This document shows positions 51,626 through 62,599 of a DNA stretch of 64,000 bases, piece by piece. Positions within the stretch are counted from its first letter, which is position 1. Every line of letters starts with the position of its first letter. The notes below the pieces were generated by a model. It ran no database searches. It was not told where the DNA came from and saw nothing but the letters and a program-made list of their open reading frames with translations. Origin of the DNA: Coptis chinensis (Eukaryota > Streptophyta > Magnoliopsida > Ranunculales > Ranunculaceae); assembly GCA_015680905.1 (NCBI GenBank), contig CM027380.1, forward strand, positions 10,248,001 to 10,312,000. Reading direction: 5' to 3'. The translations under genes and the position numbers were made by a program.

Positions 51626-53268
51626 TAGAGTCTACATCATTGTTCAATAGTATACATAAAAAAAAAAAAATGGAAAGAAAAGAAATTTCCTTAAATTAAA
51701 AACCCTAGCATGTAATTCTATGTTTTAATCCATCTCACAATATAAAACAAAGAATTGCATAGATTTGGTAAGGAATATGATACCTATCCGATTGAAAAAT
51801 AAGATTACCACGTTCCGCTATTTGATGAGAAATTTGCCCATAAAGAACTGTAAAACTGAATCAACTTTGGACGAATTAGGCTCCAAGCCATACATTGTTG
51901 GAAACATCTCTGAGTTAGCTTGATTGCAAAACCGATCACCGAGTAGAAAGTTACAATTGTTTTCGTCAGAAGTGTCTTTCTATTCCGAATTTCGAATTGC
52001 TTTTTTTTTCCGGTAATTTGTGAACCTCGAGCTCAGACGTTGCTCACATGCAGGTGAAACCAATTGAGAGAGTTACAAAATAAATAATCATATCATCAAA
52101 TAAAATAGACAGATTCTAACCTGAGACTCACATAGAGTTCAAATCCTTATAAATCTACTTTTATTAATCCTCATTCACACATGAATGAACAATTATTTAT
52201 TGTTTCCTTTTATTGAAACCTTACACAAGCAAAATAATGTAAGTAGAGTAACTTATTGAAACCTCTTAAATTTTTGCACTTAAAACTCAAAACAGAGTAT
52301 GCATAAATCCTTTATTGATGACACCCATCTTATGAACCTATATATTGTGACCGACTATAACATCTATCTATCCTTTAAACCAAGAATCACATGTACAGAC
52401 GATAAAGAAACTTGCATCGATAACAAACAAAGATCATAAAAAATTTATGCAGTACAGTAAGGACAACAATTGTTGTTACCATTCCAATATCTAGGATTAT
52501 CATTAATCCAATTGAAGCACATTTTTTTTTTAATCAATACCTTTGGCTCCACAGACTAGCTGTTAGTGGAGCAATCTTGAGACAATAATATACTAGATAA
52601 TACCATAATCATAATGCAATAACGTACCTCTTAATCGCTTAACCCACAAACGAAAACCGATAAACAAACCTTAACCTTTCTTCGTATTCATTGAAATCAT
52701 TCAATTAATCAGATCTTTAATCCAAAGCTAGAGACTATTGTGCTGATAACGTGTTAGAATTAAACCGACTTGGAGAGAATACTATTAGAATTAAACCGAC
52801 TTGGAAAGAACACCACACTAACTTAACATGTATTGAATCATTGAGAGAATAAGATAGAGAGAATTCTTATTCATTGAGGTGATTCTTAATGGGAGGAGGT
52901 TACCTTTCAAGATAAATGATTACCAAGATAAACACCAAGATAGAGGATTATCATGATAAATACCAAGATAGAGGATTATCATTATAAACACCAAGATATA
53001 AAATTATCAGGATAAATACATATCAATGGTGGGCATCCATATAAGCCCACAGATTTCATAACAAGGGGAGTATTCTAAGTAGGTGAACACATTTTCTTGA
53101 AAGAGAATTTTTTTTCGTATTCATCAATTCATCGTAGAACACGTTCATGTGATAAATCTTTTCAAGTGGGAGTATTGTATTATTTGAGGATATGGAAACA
53201 ATCAATCTGTTTTAATGATTTGATAGATATTTTAGTGATTTGTACACATTAGTACATATGTTGAGCGG

Positions 53269-53588
53269 TAGGGCTGGAAATGGTACGGGATGCGACCCGA
53301 ATCCGACCATATCCGAATCCATTTTAACGGATATGGATTCTATGTTTGTGACTAGAATCCGACCCGAATATCCGAAAACCCGAATCATTTTAACAAGATT
53401 TATATTTTGATGCCTAAAAATTAATTTATATCTTACATTTATATATGAAAATCATTAAAATAATGTATTTTTTGGTATTTTTTAATGGATATGAATATTT
53501 GAAATCCGACCCAAATCTGGATGGATCCAAATATGGCAAAGAGTTTTGAGTGAAAATCCGACCCGAACCCGCTCCATTTCTAGCCCTA
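53269..53588. mobile_element. hAT-type MITE, 320 bp
   Basis: TAGGGCTGGAAATGG at the left and CCATTTCTAGCCCTA at the right are inverted repeats with one mismatch. The 8-bp flanks TTGAGCGG (53261-53268) and CTGAGCGG (53589-53596) differ at one base. The body is rich in GACCCGAATCCGA-type motifs, like the other hAT MITEs. Confidence 0.88.
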
Positions 53589-54109
53589 CTGAGCGGTGAT
53601 GATTTACCGCTAAATCACCATAAATATAAGAAAACTATTATATAAGCTAGATCGAGTTTAAGATAATTCCATTTGAAAATTACGGATTAATATTCTAAAC
53701 CACAAAGTGAAGAGGCTATCTCAATTTGATCCTTTAGTTTCCAAGTATTTATGCACCATAATTGCTGCTCATTAACGTATTTCGGTTTATTTTCAATAAA
53801 AATATATTCTGATTCAAAAATTTGTATAAAACATTTTGTAAAGTTTTTTCAACACACAAAATATTTAATAGATCCTGGGCGTATGCCCGGGTCCAAAATC
53901 TAGTAATTTACTAAAGAAACACATTTAGGTTCAGAACACACATGACCTGCTACAAGAGTCATAAAAAAATCAGACTAACAAATAGGAGTTAAAATTACAA
54001 CTTAAAACGGAAGCACTGGTCTTCGAAACAATGTTCTGAGCCATTGAATCTTTAAATGCAAGTTACGCCAAAAGCCTAAATTGGGAGATAAAGAATCTTG
54101 ACACAAAGA

Positions 54110-54504
54110 AATGTAAGAACCCCAAACAAAAACAGAGACACCATAACCAAATCCACCACATCTGGAGAGTAGCTAACATGTAGAGAGGCAGAAGAATCCT
54201 CCATGCGGCCATGATCATTAACCGTGAGATCACATATAAGCATAATATGCATTAGAAATACAGACAACCTCGACTTCAGCATGGTCTTCAAATGCACTTG
54301 CAACACCGTTGTCCCATGGTTAGAAGAAACCTCCCTTCTAGCGATTTCCCAAGGTACGCCAACAGTTGTAACTGTCTTATTTCGATAAACTCTCTCGTAG
54401 TCTATTCGCGCACTACCAAACCGTGGAAGTGAGACATGTCCCACTGGAGCACCTGAGTTGTTTTGGCCAAAATAGATGGTAACATTGAGGTTGTCAGAGG
54501 AAGT
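54110..54504 (-). pseudogene. NDR1-like (NHL/LEA_2) gene D, C-terminal part
   Basis: From the GAAGT duplication leftward the minus strand encodes NVTIYFGQNNSGAPVGHVSL, PRFGSARIDYERVYRNKTV, then REVSSNHGTTVLQVHLKTML and ICDLTVNDHGRMEDSSASLH. These match the second half of the LEA_2 domain. It ends in a hydrophobic tail (VVDLVMVSLFLFGVLTFLCV) and a stop near 54076. NDR1 also ends in a hydrophobic GPI-anchor signal, so an NDR1-type, GPI-anchored plasma-membrane protein is a reasonable inference. The N-terminal part is at 59825-60031, on the other side of copia C2. Apart from the insertion this half is open throughout, so it was a well-kept gene until recently. Confidence 0.7.
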
Positions 54505-55509
54505 TGTTGGGAGATTTCACTAGAAAGTCACACCTCAATCTAGTTACTTTCTATCCCAAATGATTTCAACTTGGAGCTCACACCAAGCTTTTCACCCACC
54601 CAAGACTTTGGTAGTTATCACAACAAACTCAAACAAGCAAAGCCACTAATTTATCATCACCCATAGCAAGCAAACAATAAATAAGGAAGTAAATATGCAA
54701 AGAGACACAAAGATTTAGGTGGTTCGGTAAATGTTACCTACATCCACACAAGAGCCAAGTTTCCTTTATAGCAAAGATTGGAGAGTTTACAAGAGATATC
54801 AAGAATCAAGAACAAGAGGCCTCACTCAAACCCTAGTTCAATAGAGCTCCCACAATACCCAATAAATGAATCTCTCAAAAGTTGTCTCAAAACCCTAATC
54901 TATTTCCTTTATATAGGTGTACATAGAAAAAAAGGGGAGAAAAGGTTTGGGGCGAAATATCGACAAATCGTCGAAATTCAAAAAAGTTTGAACTCTAAAG
55001 CTTCTTTGGTGAGATACGGACCTAGTTTTCACGCTCTACGGTTCCAGTTCAACAATTTCCCACTTGGAACCTTCGAGATTCTACATGCACATCACATCTC
55101 AATTGTAACAACTCCATCCATTCCAATTTACTAAAGAAACACTCGGCTCATCCATCATGGTCTTCAAGCAAGAAGACCACCGGGTTGAACACAACTTCAA
55201 CTTTCTTAGATAGGAACGGTCTTGGTCAACATATCCATTTGGATTCTCACTCCCTTGGATCTTCTCAAGTGCCAAAACCTCATCCTCTAACAGATCGGAT
55301 AAAATGATACTGGGAGACCAATGTGCTTGGTCCTAGAATGAAAGGCGGAATTCTTAGCAAGATGTATAGCACTCGATATCCTTTGTGTGGTAACACTTCT
55401 CTCTTGCTTCATCCCAAGCTCTTCCATCAATCCCTCAGAACGGATCATCTCTTTGCTTGCCTCAGAATAGCGGCCACATACTCGCTACGTGGTAGACAAA
55501 GCAACAATC

Positions 55510-56697
55510 TTAAATGGAATCGAGAAATCTAACTTCGGCTGCGAATAGCACTCCATTGTAAAGACATAACCGAGTAGTGCTTCTTTCGTGATCTACTTCT
55601 CCGCAAAATCGGCATCCACATACCCCTTGCGGGTTCACAACACCCCTTCCATAACATAGGCATTTCTCTGTAGTACCTCTTAGATATCTCAATATCCACT
55701 TCACGGCTTCCCAATGTTGCTTGCCAGAATTAGACATAAATCTACTGATAGCTCCCACTGCTTGGGCTATATCCGGACGCGTGCAAACCATGGCATACAT
55801 AAGACTTCCAATGGCAGAGGCGTATGGTACCTTAGCCATGAAGTTTCTTTCCTCAACAGTCTTAGGAGAGTGTTCCTTGGACAACTTGAAGTGGACTGCC
55901 AAAGGTGTGCAAACTGGTTTCGCACTACCCATGTTGAACCTCTTCAATACCATCTCAATATACTCAGCCTGAGACAACTCGAATACCTTTTCGCTTATCT
56001 CTTTCGATCCTCATCCCTAGAATCTGTTTATTTGCTGCACCCAAGTCCTTTCATAGAGAACTCACTTGCTAACTTCTCTTTCAATCTCCCAATTTTTAAC
56101 ATATCGAACTTGCTACTAACATATCATCAACATATAGCAACGGGATGACGCGTAGTTGAGTCGAACCTCTTGAAGTAGTAACAATGGTCAGCGTTGCACT
56201 TATAGTAGCCATTTCCTTGCATGAAGTTATCAAACTTCCTGTACCCACGCCTAGGGGCTTGCTTCAAACCATCAAGCTCTTTTTCGAGCCCTGCATACCA
56301 TATTCTCTTTACCCATCTTGATGAAACCCTCCCGGTTCTTTGCATGTAAATTTCCTCAACTAGGTCACCATGGAGGAAGGCAGTTTTAACATCCAACTGC
56401 TCAAGATACAAATCTTCCGCTGCAACAATACTCAACATTGACCGAATAGTATTCGGGCCACCATCGGGAGAATATCTCTGTGAAGTCAGCCTTTTTTTGC
56501 TGAAAACCCTTGACTATTAGCCTCGCTTTGTATCTCTCGGGAACCATCATGTTCCTCTTTGACTCTAAACACCCATTTGTTTCGTAGAGCCTTTTGCCCA
56601 TGGGTAGTTTGGCTAACTCCCACGTGCCGCTAGAGATGAGGGACTTCATCTCATCTTGCATAGCAAGCTCCCACTTGCTTGCATCACTCACCTCCAA
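55510..56697 (-). pseudogene. C2 reverse transcriptase region fossil
   Basis: Copia RT motifs: KWELAMQDEMKSLISSGTWE, KARLIVKGFQQK, LEQLDVKTAFLHGDL and EEIYMQ, LDGLKQAPRRGY, then the downstream MSQAEYIEMVLKRFNMG and ASAIGSLMYAMVCTRPDIAQ, WILRYLRGT. A Tork/TNT1-like copia relative is likely. Confidence 0.85.
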
Positions 56698-57219
56698 TGC
56701 TTCATCATAGCAGCATTGAGGCTCGCCACCATCGATGAAGTAGCAAGTAATTCACATAGGTGGAGGGTGGATATCTCATACTTTCGGTACATGTGTGGCC
56801 CGGATGTCTTCCTTGGGGCACGAGGTGGAGATGGACTCGGTGGTGTAGTATCCTCATTATTCTCTGAGTCACTACTACTATCATCCTCTGACTGTGGGGC
56901 TCCCACTATACCACGACTTACATCGAAGTCTTCCAACTCAACATACTCTGTGCCGCTCTCTATACCCGATTCCTTGGTTTGTGCTTCATCTCTGTCCTTG
57001 TACGTACATCACATTCTCATTAAACACAACATCTCTACTACGAATGATTTTCCGATTTTGATCATCCCAAAAGCGATACCCAAAATCATCACCGCCATAG
57101 CCGATGAAGGTGCACTTTAGTGACTTAGCATCAAGCTTGCTTCTAGCTTGGTCACTAATGTGGACATAGGACACACAACCAAACACCTTCAAATGGGAAA
57201 GGTTCACATCCTTCCCGCT

Positions 57220-57970
57220 TCACACTTCCTCTCGGAATCTTAAAATCCAAAGGTACCGATGGTTCTCTATTGATCGACGTAAGGCTGGCCGTGCTAACAC
57301 TTTACGCCCAAAACTGCTTGGGCAAGCCTCGCTAGTGTACGATACACCTAGCTCTCTCTCTGTCGTTGTTCTATTTATCCGCTCGCAACCCCATTCTGGG
57401 AGGTGTCCCCGGCAAAGTCTTTTCCATCTTGATGCCATTGTCAAGACAATACTTTTTAAAACCTGAATCCTCATACTCTCACCGTTGTCGGATCTCGACT
57501 TCTTTACTTTCAAGCTTGTCTCATTCTCAACCATGGCCTTCCAAGTCTTGAATACTTCAAATACTTCGACTTGTGTCTCAAGAAATAGACCCACACCTTC
57601 CTAGTATGGTCATCAATGAAAGTCACAAAATATGACTTTCCGCCAAGTGAAGAGACATTAGTCGCCCCCCGACATCTCAGTATGAATCAACTCAAGCGCT
57701 CTTGCTTTCGAGTCCGACCCATTCTCTAAAACTCACCCGCTTACGCTTTCCAAATACACGCAGTTCTCCGCGAGAAGTCAATTTCAGTCGATTGTAACTT
57801 TGGGAGTTTACCGTAAGAGTGAAGGATTTTCATTCCTTTCTCACTCATGTGACCAAGTCTGAGGTGCCAAACATTCAGATCCTCTTTGTCATGTGCCACG
57901 ACAATCGACTCACAACCATGTGCGGTCATGTAGAGAGTACCATCTTTCTTACCATTTGCAACAATCAATG
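57220..57970 (-). pseudogene. C2 integrase region fossil
   Basis: Copia GAG-pre-integrase/integrase: LNVWHLRLGHMSEKGMKILH followed further on by VFKTWKAMVENETSLKVKK and SRSDNGE. The block after it on the minus strand (56986-57207) is the conserved LSHLKVFGCVSYVHISDQAR segment linking integrase and RT. Confidence 0.8.
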
Positions 57971-58496
57971 AACCCTTCGAGACCTTCCAAGTATCACGGT
58001 GAAGATCAGAACAACAAATCCTTCACTTGCCAATTGCCCCACGAAATCAAATTCTTCCTCAAACCGGGCGTGTCGACGTCCCTCAATAACCATGACGAGC
58101 CATTCATCTTGACATGCCGCGTCACCCTTTGCCGACAATGTCACAAGGTTGGTCATCACCGAAAGACCGTTCCAAGGTCACCTTCGGTGTAGTTCTCAAA
58201 GAACTCGATGTGAGGTAGCATGGAAAGATCTTCTTTTGGAATCAAGTACCCAAGACTCCTTCTTGTGCTCCATCGAACATATCAAAGCGTCATCTACCAT
58301 CTCAACAACATTAGCTTCTTGATTCTTTTCTTGTTCTTATTAATGTTGTTGTTGTTTCTTGGTGCGGACAATTGGGGCTATAGTGGCCCGGCCTACCACA
58401 ATTATAGCACACCACTTCACTTATGTCTCGAGGTTTGTGTTCAACGCTTTGCAATTGGGGGCCTTGAGATTTCGATCTCCCCCCCTCCACTTCTTC

Positions 58497-59050
58497 TTAC
58501 CACGATTCTGTTTGAATTTCTCCCCTACTTTCGGTGCTCAATGCCGAAGTCCAAGATGAAGGACAATCTTGTCTCCGAATTTCCTCGGTTAGTACCATAC
58601 TAACAACGTGCTCAAACTTCAACTTGGTCATTCCCGCAGAGCCACTAATAGCCGCAACTGTAGCCTTCCAACTTGGAGGCATTTGTCCAAGTATCGCCAA
58701 AGCTAGCACCTCATCACTAAATGTAATCTCAACCGACTCAATTGGTCCTTAGTTTGGTTGAATTTATTTAAGTGATCCTTGAAGGATGTCCCCTCCGACA
58801 TTCTCATACTAAATAGCTTGGTGATCAAATAGACTTTGTTCGCGGCCGAGGGTTGTTCATACATCGTAGTAAGTGCCTCCATGAGAGACTTCGCCGTCTT
58901 CTCAATCTTAATATTGAAGGCTACCGACTTCGAAAGACTCAATCGGATTGTGGCCAAGGCCTTTCTATCCCCGCAAATCCCATTTTGTCTTGCGGAATCT
59001 CCTCGGGCTTCTCACTTATCAAGCGTTTCCATCAAATCCTTTTGATAGAG
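58497..59050 (-). pseudogene. C2 gag region fossil
   Basis: Copia gag: IRLSLSKSVAFNIKIEKTAK, LMEALTTMYEQPSAANKVYL, KLFSMRMSEGTSFKDHLNKF and, further on, LAILGQMPPSWKATVAAISG. Located just downstream of the primer-binding site. Confidence 0.85.
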
Positions 59051-59824
59051 AACGCCCTCAATTTGCATCTTCCAATAGCCAAAGTTTGTTCCATCAAACT
59101 TCTCAATCCTGTAGCTTTCTTTGTCGGTCGTCATGACTTTACTGAATCAAAACCAACGGTGGAGAACCTCTCAGAGGAATTTCCTCAAACACCTAGCATC
59201 CAATGCTAAAGGTGGAGTCTTTTCCTCACACACCCTGTAGCTCTGTTACAGTCCTATAACTCCGATACCACTTGTTGGGAGATTTCACTAGAAAGTCACA
59301 CCTCAATCTAGTTACTTTTTATCCCAAATGATTTCAACTTGGAGCTCACACCAAGGAAATCACCCACCCAAGACTTTGGTAGTTATCACAACAAACTCAA
59401 ACAAGCAAAGCCACTAATTTATCATCACCCATAGTAAGCAAACAATAAATAAGGAAGTAAATATGCAAAGAGACACAAAGATTTAGGTGGTTCGGTAAAT
59501 GTTACCTACATCCACACAAGAGCCAAGTTTCCTTTATAGCAAAGATTAGAGAGTTTACAAGAGATATCAAGAATCAAGAACAAGAGGCCTCACTCAAACC
59601 CTAGCTCAATAGAGCTCCCACAATACCCAATAAATGAATCTCTCAAAAAGTTGTCTCAAAACCCTAATCTATTTCCTTTATATAGGTGTACATAGAAAAA
59701 AAGGGGAGAAAAGGTTTGGGGCCAAAATATCAACAAATCGTCAAAATTCCGAAAAGTTTCAAAACTCTAAAGCTTGCTGGTGAGATACCAGAGCTTCATA
59801 CGTTCGACGGTTCCACTGCCCAAC

Positions 59825-60031
59825 TGAAGTAGGGTAGATTCTGTTAACTCTTAGGTCAAAGAAAATAGTGGTATTCAAGATGTCAATAGAGGATTTATCA
59901 AGGGCAGGAACATAAAAAATTTCAAAGGAGAACCTAGGCAGAGAAGAAGAAGAAGACACGACCAAGGGAATGCAGAAGAAGAGCAGTAAGATGTAACTGT
60001 ATCCCGTGCAACAAGTGCTCGAGTTTGCCAT
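59825..60031 (-). pseudogene. NDR1-like (NHL/LEA_2) gene D, N-terminal part
   Basis: From an ATG at 60031 the minus strand encodes MANSSTCCTGYSYILLLFFC, a cysteine-containing leader followed by a membrane segment as in NDR1, then PRFSFEIFYVPALDK and SSIDILNTTIFFDLRVN. It runs into the GAAGT copy at 59825-59829. The domain continues in the same strand at 54504, so copia C2 inserted into an otherwise open LEA_2 coding region. The start is chosen as the last ATG before the leader, equivalent to fragment A at 27344. Confidence 0.72.
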
Positions 60032-61289
60032 AATAAGGGGATTCAAAGATCTCTTACTAGTTTGGAAAACGAGACAAGACGCAAAAAACTGAAACCTTGT
60101 TAAAGAGAACACCTAAATGTGAATGTTCAAATAAAAGAATAATCTCGAAAGCTAGAAGATTGACATGAGAAAACTTGACCAAAACCCTACCCTTGCTTGA
60201 TTTAGGAGGCGACTGACATTTTCTTAACAAAACAGGGAACAAGGGCCGGGCCGACATCAGAGAAGCCCGTTTGATTAATTATTCTAGTCTGCTTCTACTC
60301 TGGTTATTGTAGGCACTGTTTGAAGAAAATTCTATTGAATTTCATATGATAAAATACTGCAAATTCTGCTCTTTAATGGAATTAATTAGGGAAATCAAAC
60401 TATTAATTTTATAGTTATAATTATAAGGAAATTTCATATTTTCATGAGCGTAGATACAGATCCGGGTATAGTCTCTTTCAGCATTAAGCAAAAATACAGA
60501 TTTTAGTCGTACATGTACACACATACTAGACACTTGATTTGATCTCTAAATTCAGATTTATGCACACTGTACGTTTAGTTTCTAAACAGCTGTATGCAAC
60601 CAGATAGATGCGCTTCCTAAACTATGGCTGAAACGCATTTTGGAAAAACCTCATCTCTATTTTAAATCTTATGAAAAAACAAAAGTGAAAACAAAAAGAT
60701 GTGTTACTTCATGCCCAGATTTTGAGATTACCAACAGGGAAGAGTGGGGCTCTCTTCTCCAAAACATTCTCAAAAGAATTCTAAGAACATCTCATTTAAG
60801 AAAACTACATTATTCGTCAAGAAAATTTCAAAGTATAGAATGCCTAGAAAATTGACTGATTGAACTAAGGTAGACTAATGCATTTTCCCACCATAAACAA
60901 ATAAAACCAAGGAACTCACGCTCATGCTATTTACAAAGTGGTCTGCGATCATAATGTCGACTATCAGTGTATATTCCTTCAAATCAGGACTACTTGTTCA
61001 TCAAATTGATGAGAAAGTCCCATTAACAATGCAAATATCAAACCCCAAACATCAAGTACATTCCTCTATGTCTTCCACTAAAAAATCAAATTTCATTTCC
61101 TTTTAATTAGTAAGCTGAATCGTATACCATACCGTACTTTACTATCAACCTATTATCTAAAAACAAAACAAAAGAATAAAAAATACATTTAAGCTACAAA
61201 TTATGAAAACAAAACATACCAAAATCATGAAAACACAAAATTCAAAACACCCAAATCATGAAAACGAACAAATATCAAACACCCCAAGT

Positions 61290-61330
<41 letters not shown>

Positions 61331-61809
61331 ACACACATCACTAAAATAATAAAACCCCATCACTTTTTAATTCAAAGAACCCCAACTAAATTGAAGAGTG
61401 TGTCCTAGGAATAAAACTTACACAAAATCTTTTTCTTCTTCTTTGCGTTCTCTAGCTCTGTGTTATGAATTTGTAGTGGGTTAGACCGTTAGAGAGACGG
61501 AGTGAGAGATGAGTTATTGATGAGAATGAGAGAAAGGAGTTGAGAGAGAGATATTGGAGAGAGAGAGTGTTTGCGAAGAAGAAGTGAAAAGAGATTGAGG
61601 ACAGAGAGAAAGAAATTAACCAAACAATATTTTGGGCCACATATCCCCACCCGGCCCAACAACGTTGTTATGCTCACTTAAAAATAAGAGGTCCCACATG
61701 TTTCTTAGGAGTCACTGATCTCCTATTAACCATTCTCAACTCTTTCGGTATAATAAACCTAACGTTGAAGGTAGTTTTGAGTTTGAACTATATTGGAAAA
61801 TATAGCTCT
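60032..61809. other. No recognisable gene; A-tract at 61294-61329
   Basis: The first few hundred bases would be the 5' flank of NDR1-like gene D. Further on the sequence is AT-rich with a 36-base A-run and a GA-rich stretch (61490-61615) that produces shadow frames. No gene, RNA gene or clear transposon end was found. Confidence 0.4.
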
Positions 61810-62200
61810 GATGGTTCAATTCTTAACTCTGTGTTGTAGGTGAGGGACAAGCTTTCAGTTCCCATAAGAATTGAAGTGAACTGGGCAGAATATAATGAGG
61901 CCATTCAATTGTGTTACAGTTCTTCAACATATTTCTTGCTTCCTATTCATAACTTGTTAGTTATCCATTAGACATGAAAATGTAAGTTATAGTAAAAGTG
62001 TCTCGCTCTTAGATGGTTCAATTCTTAACTCTCTGTTGTAGCCTGTAGGTGAGGGACAAGCTTTCAGTTCCCGTACGTAAGAACTGAAGTGAACTGGGCA
62101 GAATATAATGAGGCCATTCAATTGTGTTGCAGTTCTTCAACCAGCACATTCTCCAGAATCCAGATACACCAACCATACATATTTCTTGCTTCCTATTAGT
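61810..62200. repeat. Imperfect direct duplication, about 200 bp
   Basis: 61810-61947 and 62012-62197 share GATGGTTCAATTCTTAACTC, GTGAGGGACAAGCTTTCAGT, TGAAGTGAACTGGGCAGAAT and CATATTTCTTGCTTCCTATT in the same order; the second copy has extra inserted bases. A further phrase, AATGTAAGTTATAGTAAAAG, occurs at about 61979 and 62552. No coding content. Confidence 0.8.
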
Positions 62201-62599
62201 TCTCCACTAGTTCTTCTAGTCTAGGTAGTTTGTATGGTTGCTCTCCTATTGGGTTTGAGGTTTACTCAATGTCGAAACTTGCACAGAGTTAGAAACAGAC
62301 AGATCGAGCCAATATACATCTTATTGATACATCACCGCCTATGTGTGTGGAATGGTCACCTAGCTTGAAATATCACTGGTGTTTCGTTCACCCCATTAGT
62401 TCGATAGATAGACAGTAGTTTTCAAGACTAAGATTCTGGAATTTATGGATATTCTATGGACGGTGTATTGTTCATTGCTAATATGTTCTTGCCAAAAATG
62501 AGGATACTCCTTAAGCTTTACATTTAAAGTTGCTTTTGAATACGATTGTAAATGTAAGTTATAGTAAAAGTGCCTCGCCAATTAGAATTAAAGGGAGCA

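Larger units (their letters stand above)
48861..53063 (-). mobile_element. Ty1/copia LTR retrotransposon fossil C1
   Basis: Bounded by LTRs 48861-49164 and 52752-53063 (TGTTAGAATT...CATAACA), with the 5-bp duplication AGGGG at 48856-48860 and 53064-53068. On the minus strand the 3' LTR is on the left, preceded by the purine tract AAGGGGGAG. A GGTTTTCCTAG/CCCACTGGGTTTTCC block common near copia 3' ends occurs twice (49270-49300, 49375-49400). Only an RNase H region (49508-50071) is clearly coding. Broken, with many breaks; the LTRs are still very similar, so it is not ancient. It sits inside Helitron H2. Confidence 0.88.
46254..53903 (+). mobile_element. Helitron H2, with nested insertions and a captured exon
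   Basis: The 5' end TCTATATACTAAAGTAGATA starts at the base following the H1 3' end. The 3' end is the hairpin CCTGGGC-GTAT-GCCCGGG (53874-53891) followed by TCCAAAATCTAG and T (53904), a textbook Helitron terminus. Inside are a captured beta-glucosidase exon (47902-48063), a copia fossil (48861-53063) and a hAT MITE (53269-53588). Without them the element is about 3.1 kb. No Rep/helicase ORF, so non-autonomous. Confidence 0.7.
54505..59824 (-). mobile_element. Ty1/copia LTR retrotransposon fossil C2 in NDR1-like gene D
   Basis: LTRs at 54505-55054 and 59273-59824 (both start TGTTGGGAGATTTC on the plus strand), with the 5-bp duplication GAAGT at 54500-54504 and 59825-59829. The minus-strand primer-binding site AGTGGTATCGGAG (59259-59271) resembles an initiator-Met site, and the purine tract AAGTGGGAAAT lies inside the left LTR. 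Order on the minus strand: gag, zinc knuckle/protease, integrase, RT, RNase H start. Roughly two dozen LTR differences by eye over 550 bp, clustered at one end, so fairly young. Broken, with many breaks. Confidence 0.9.
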
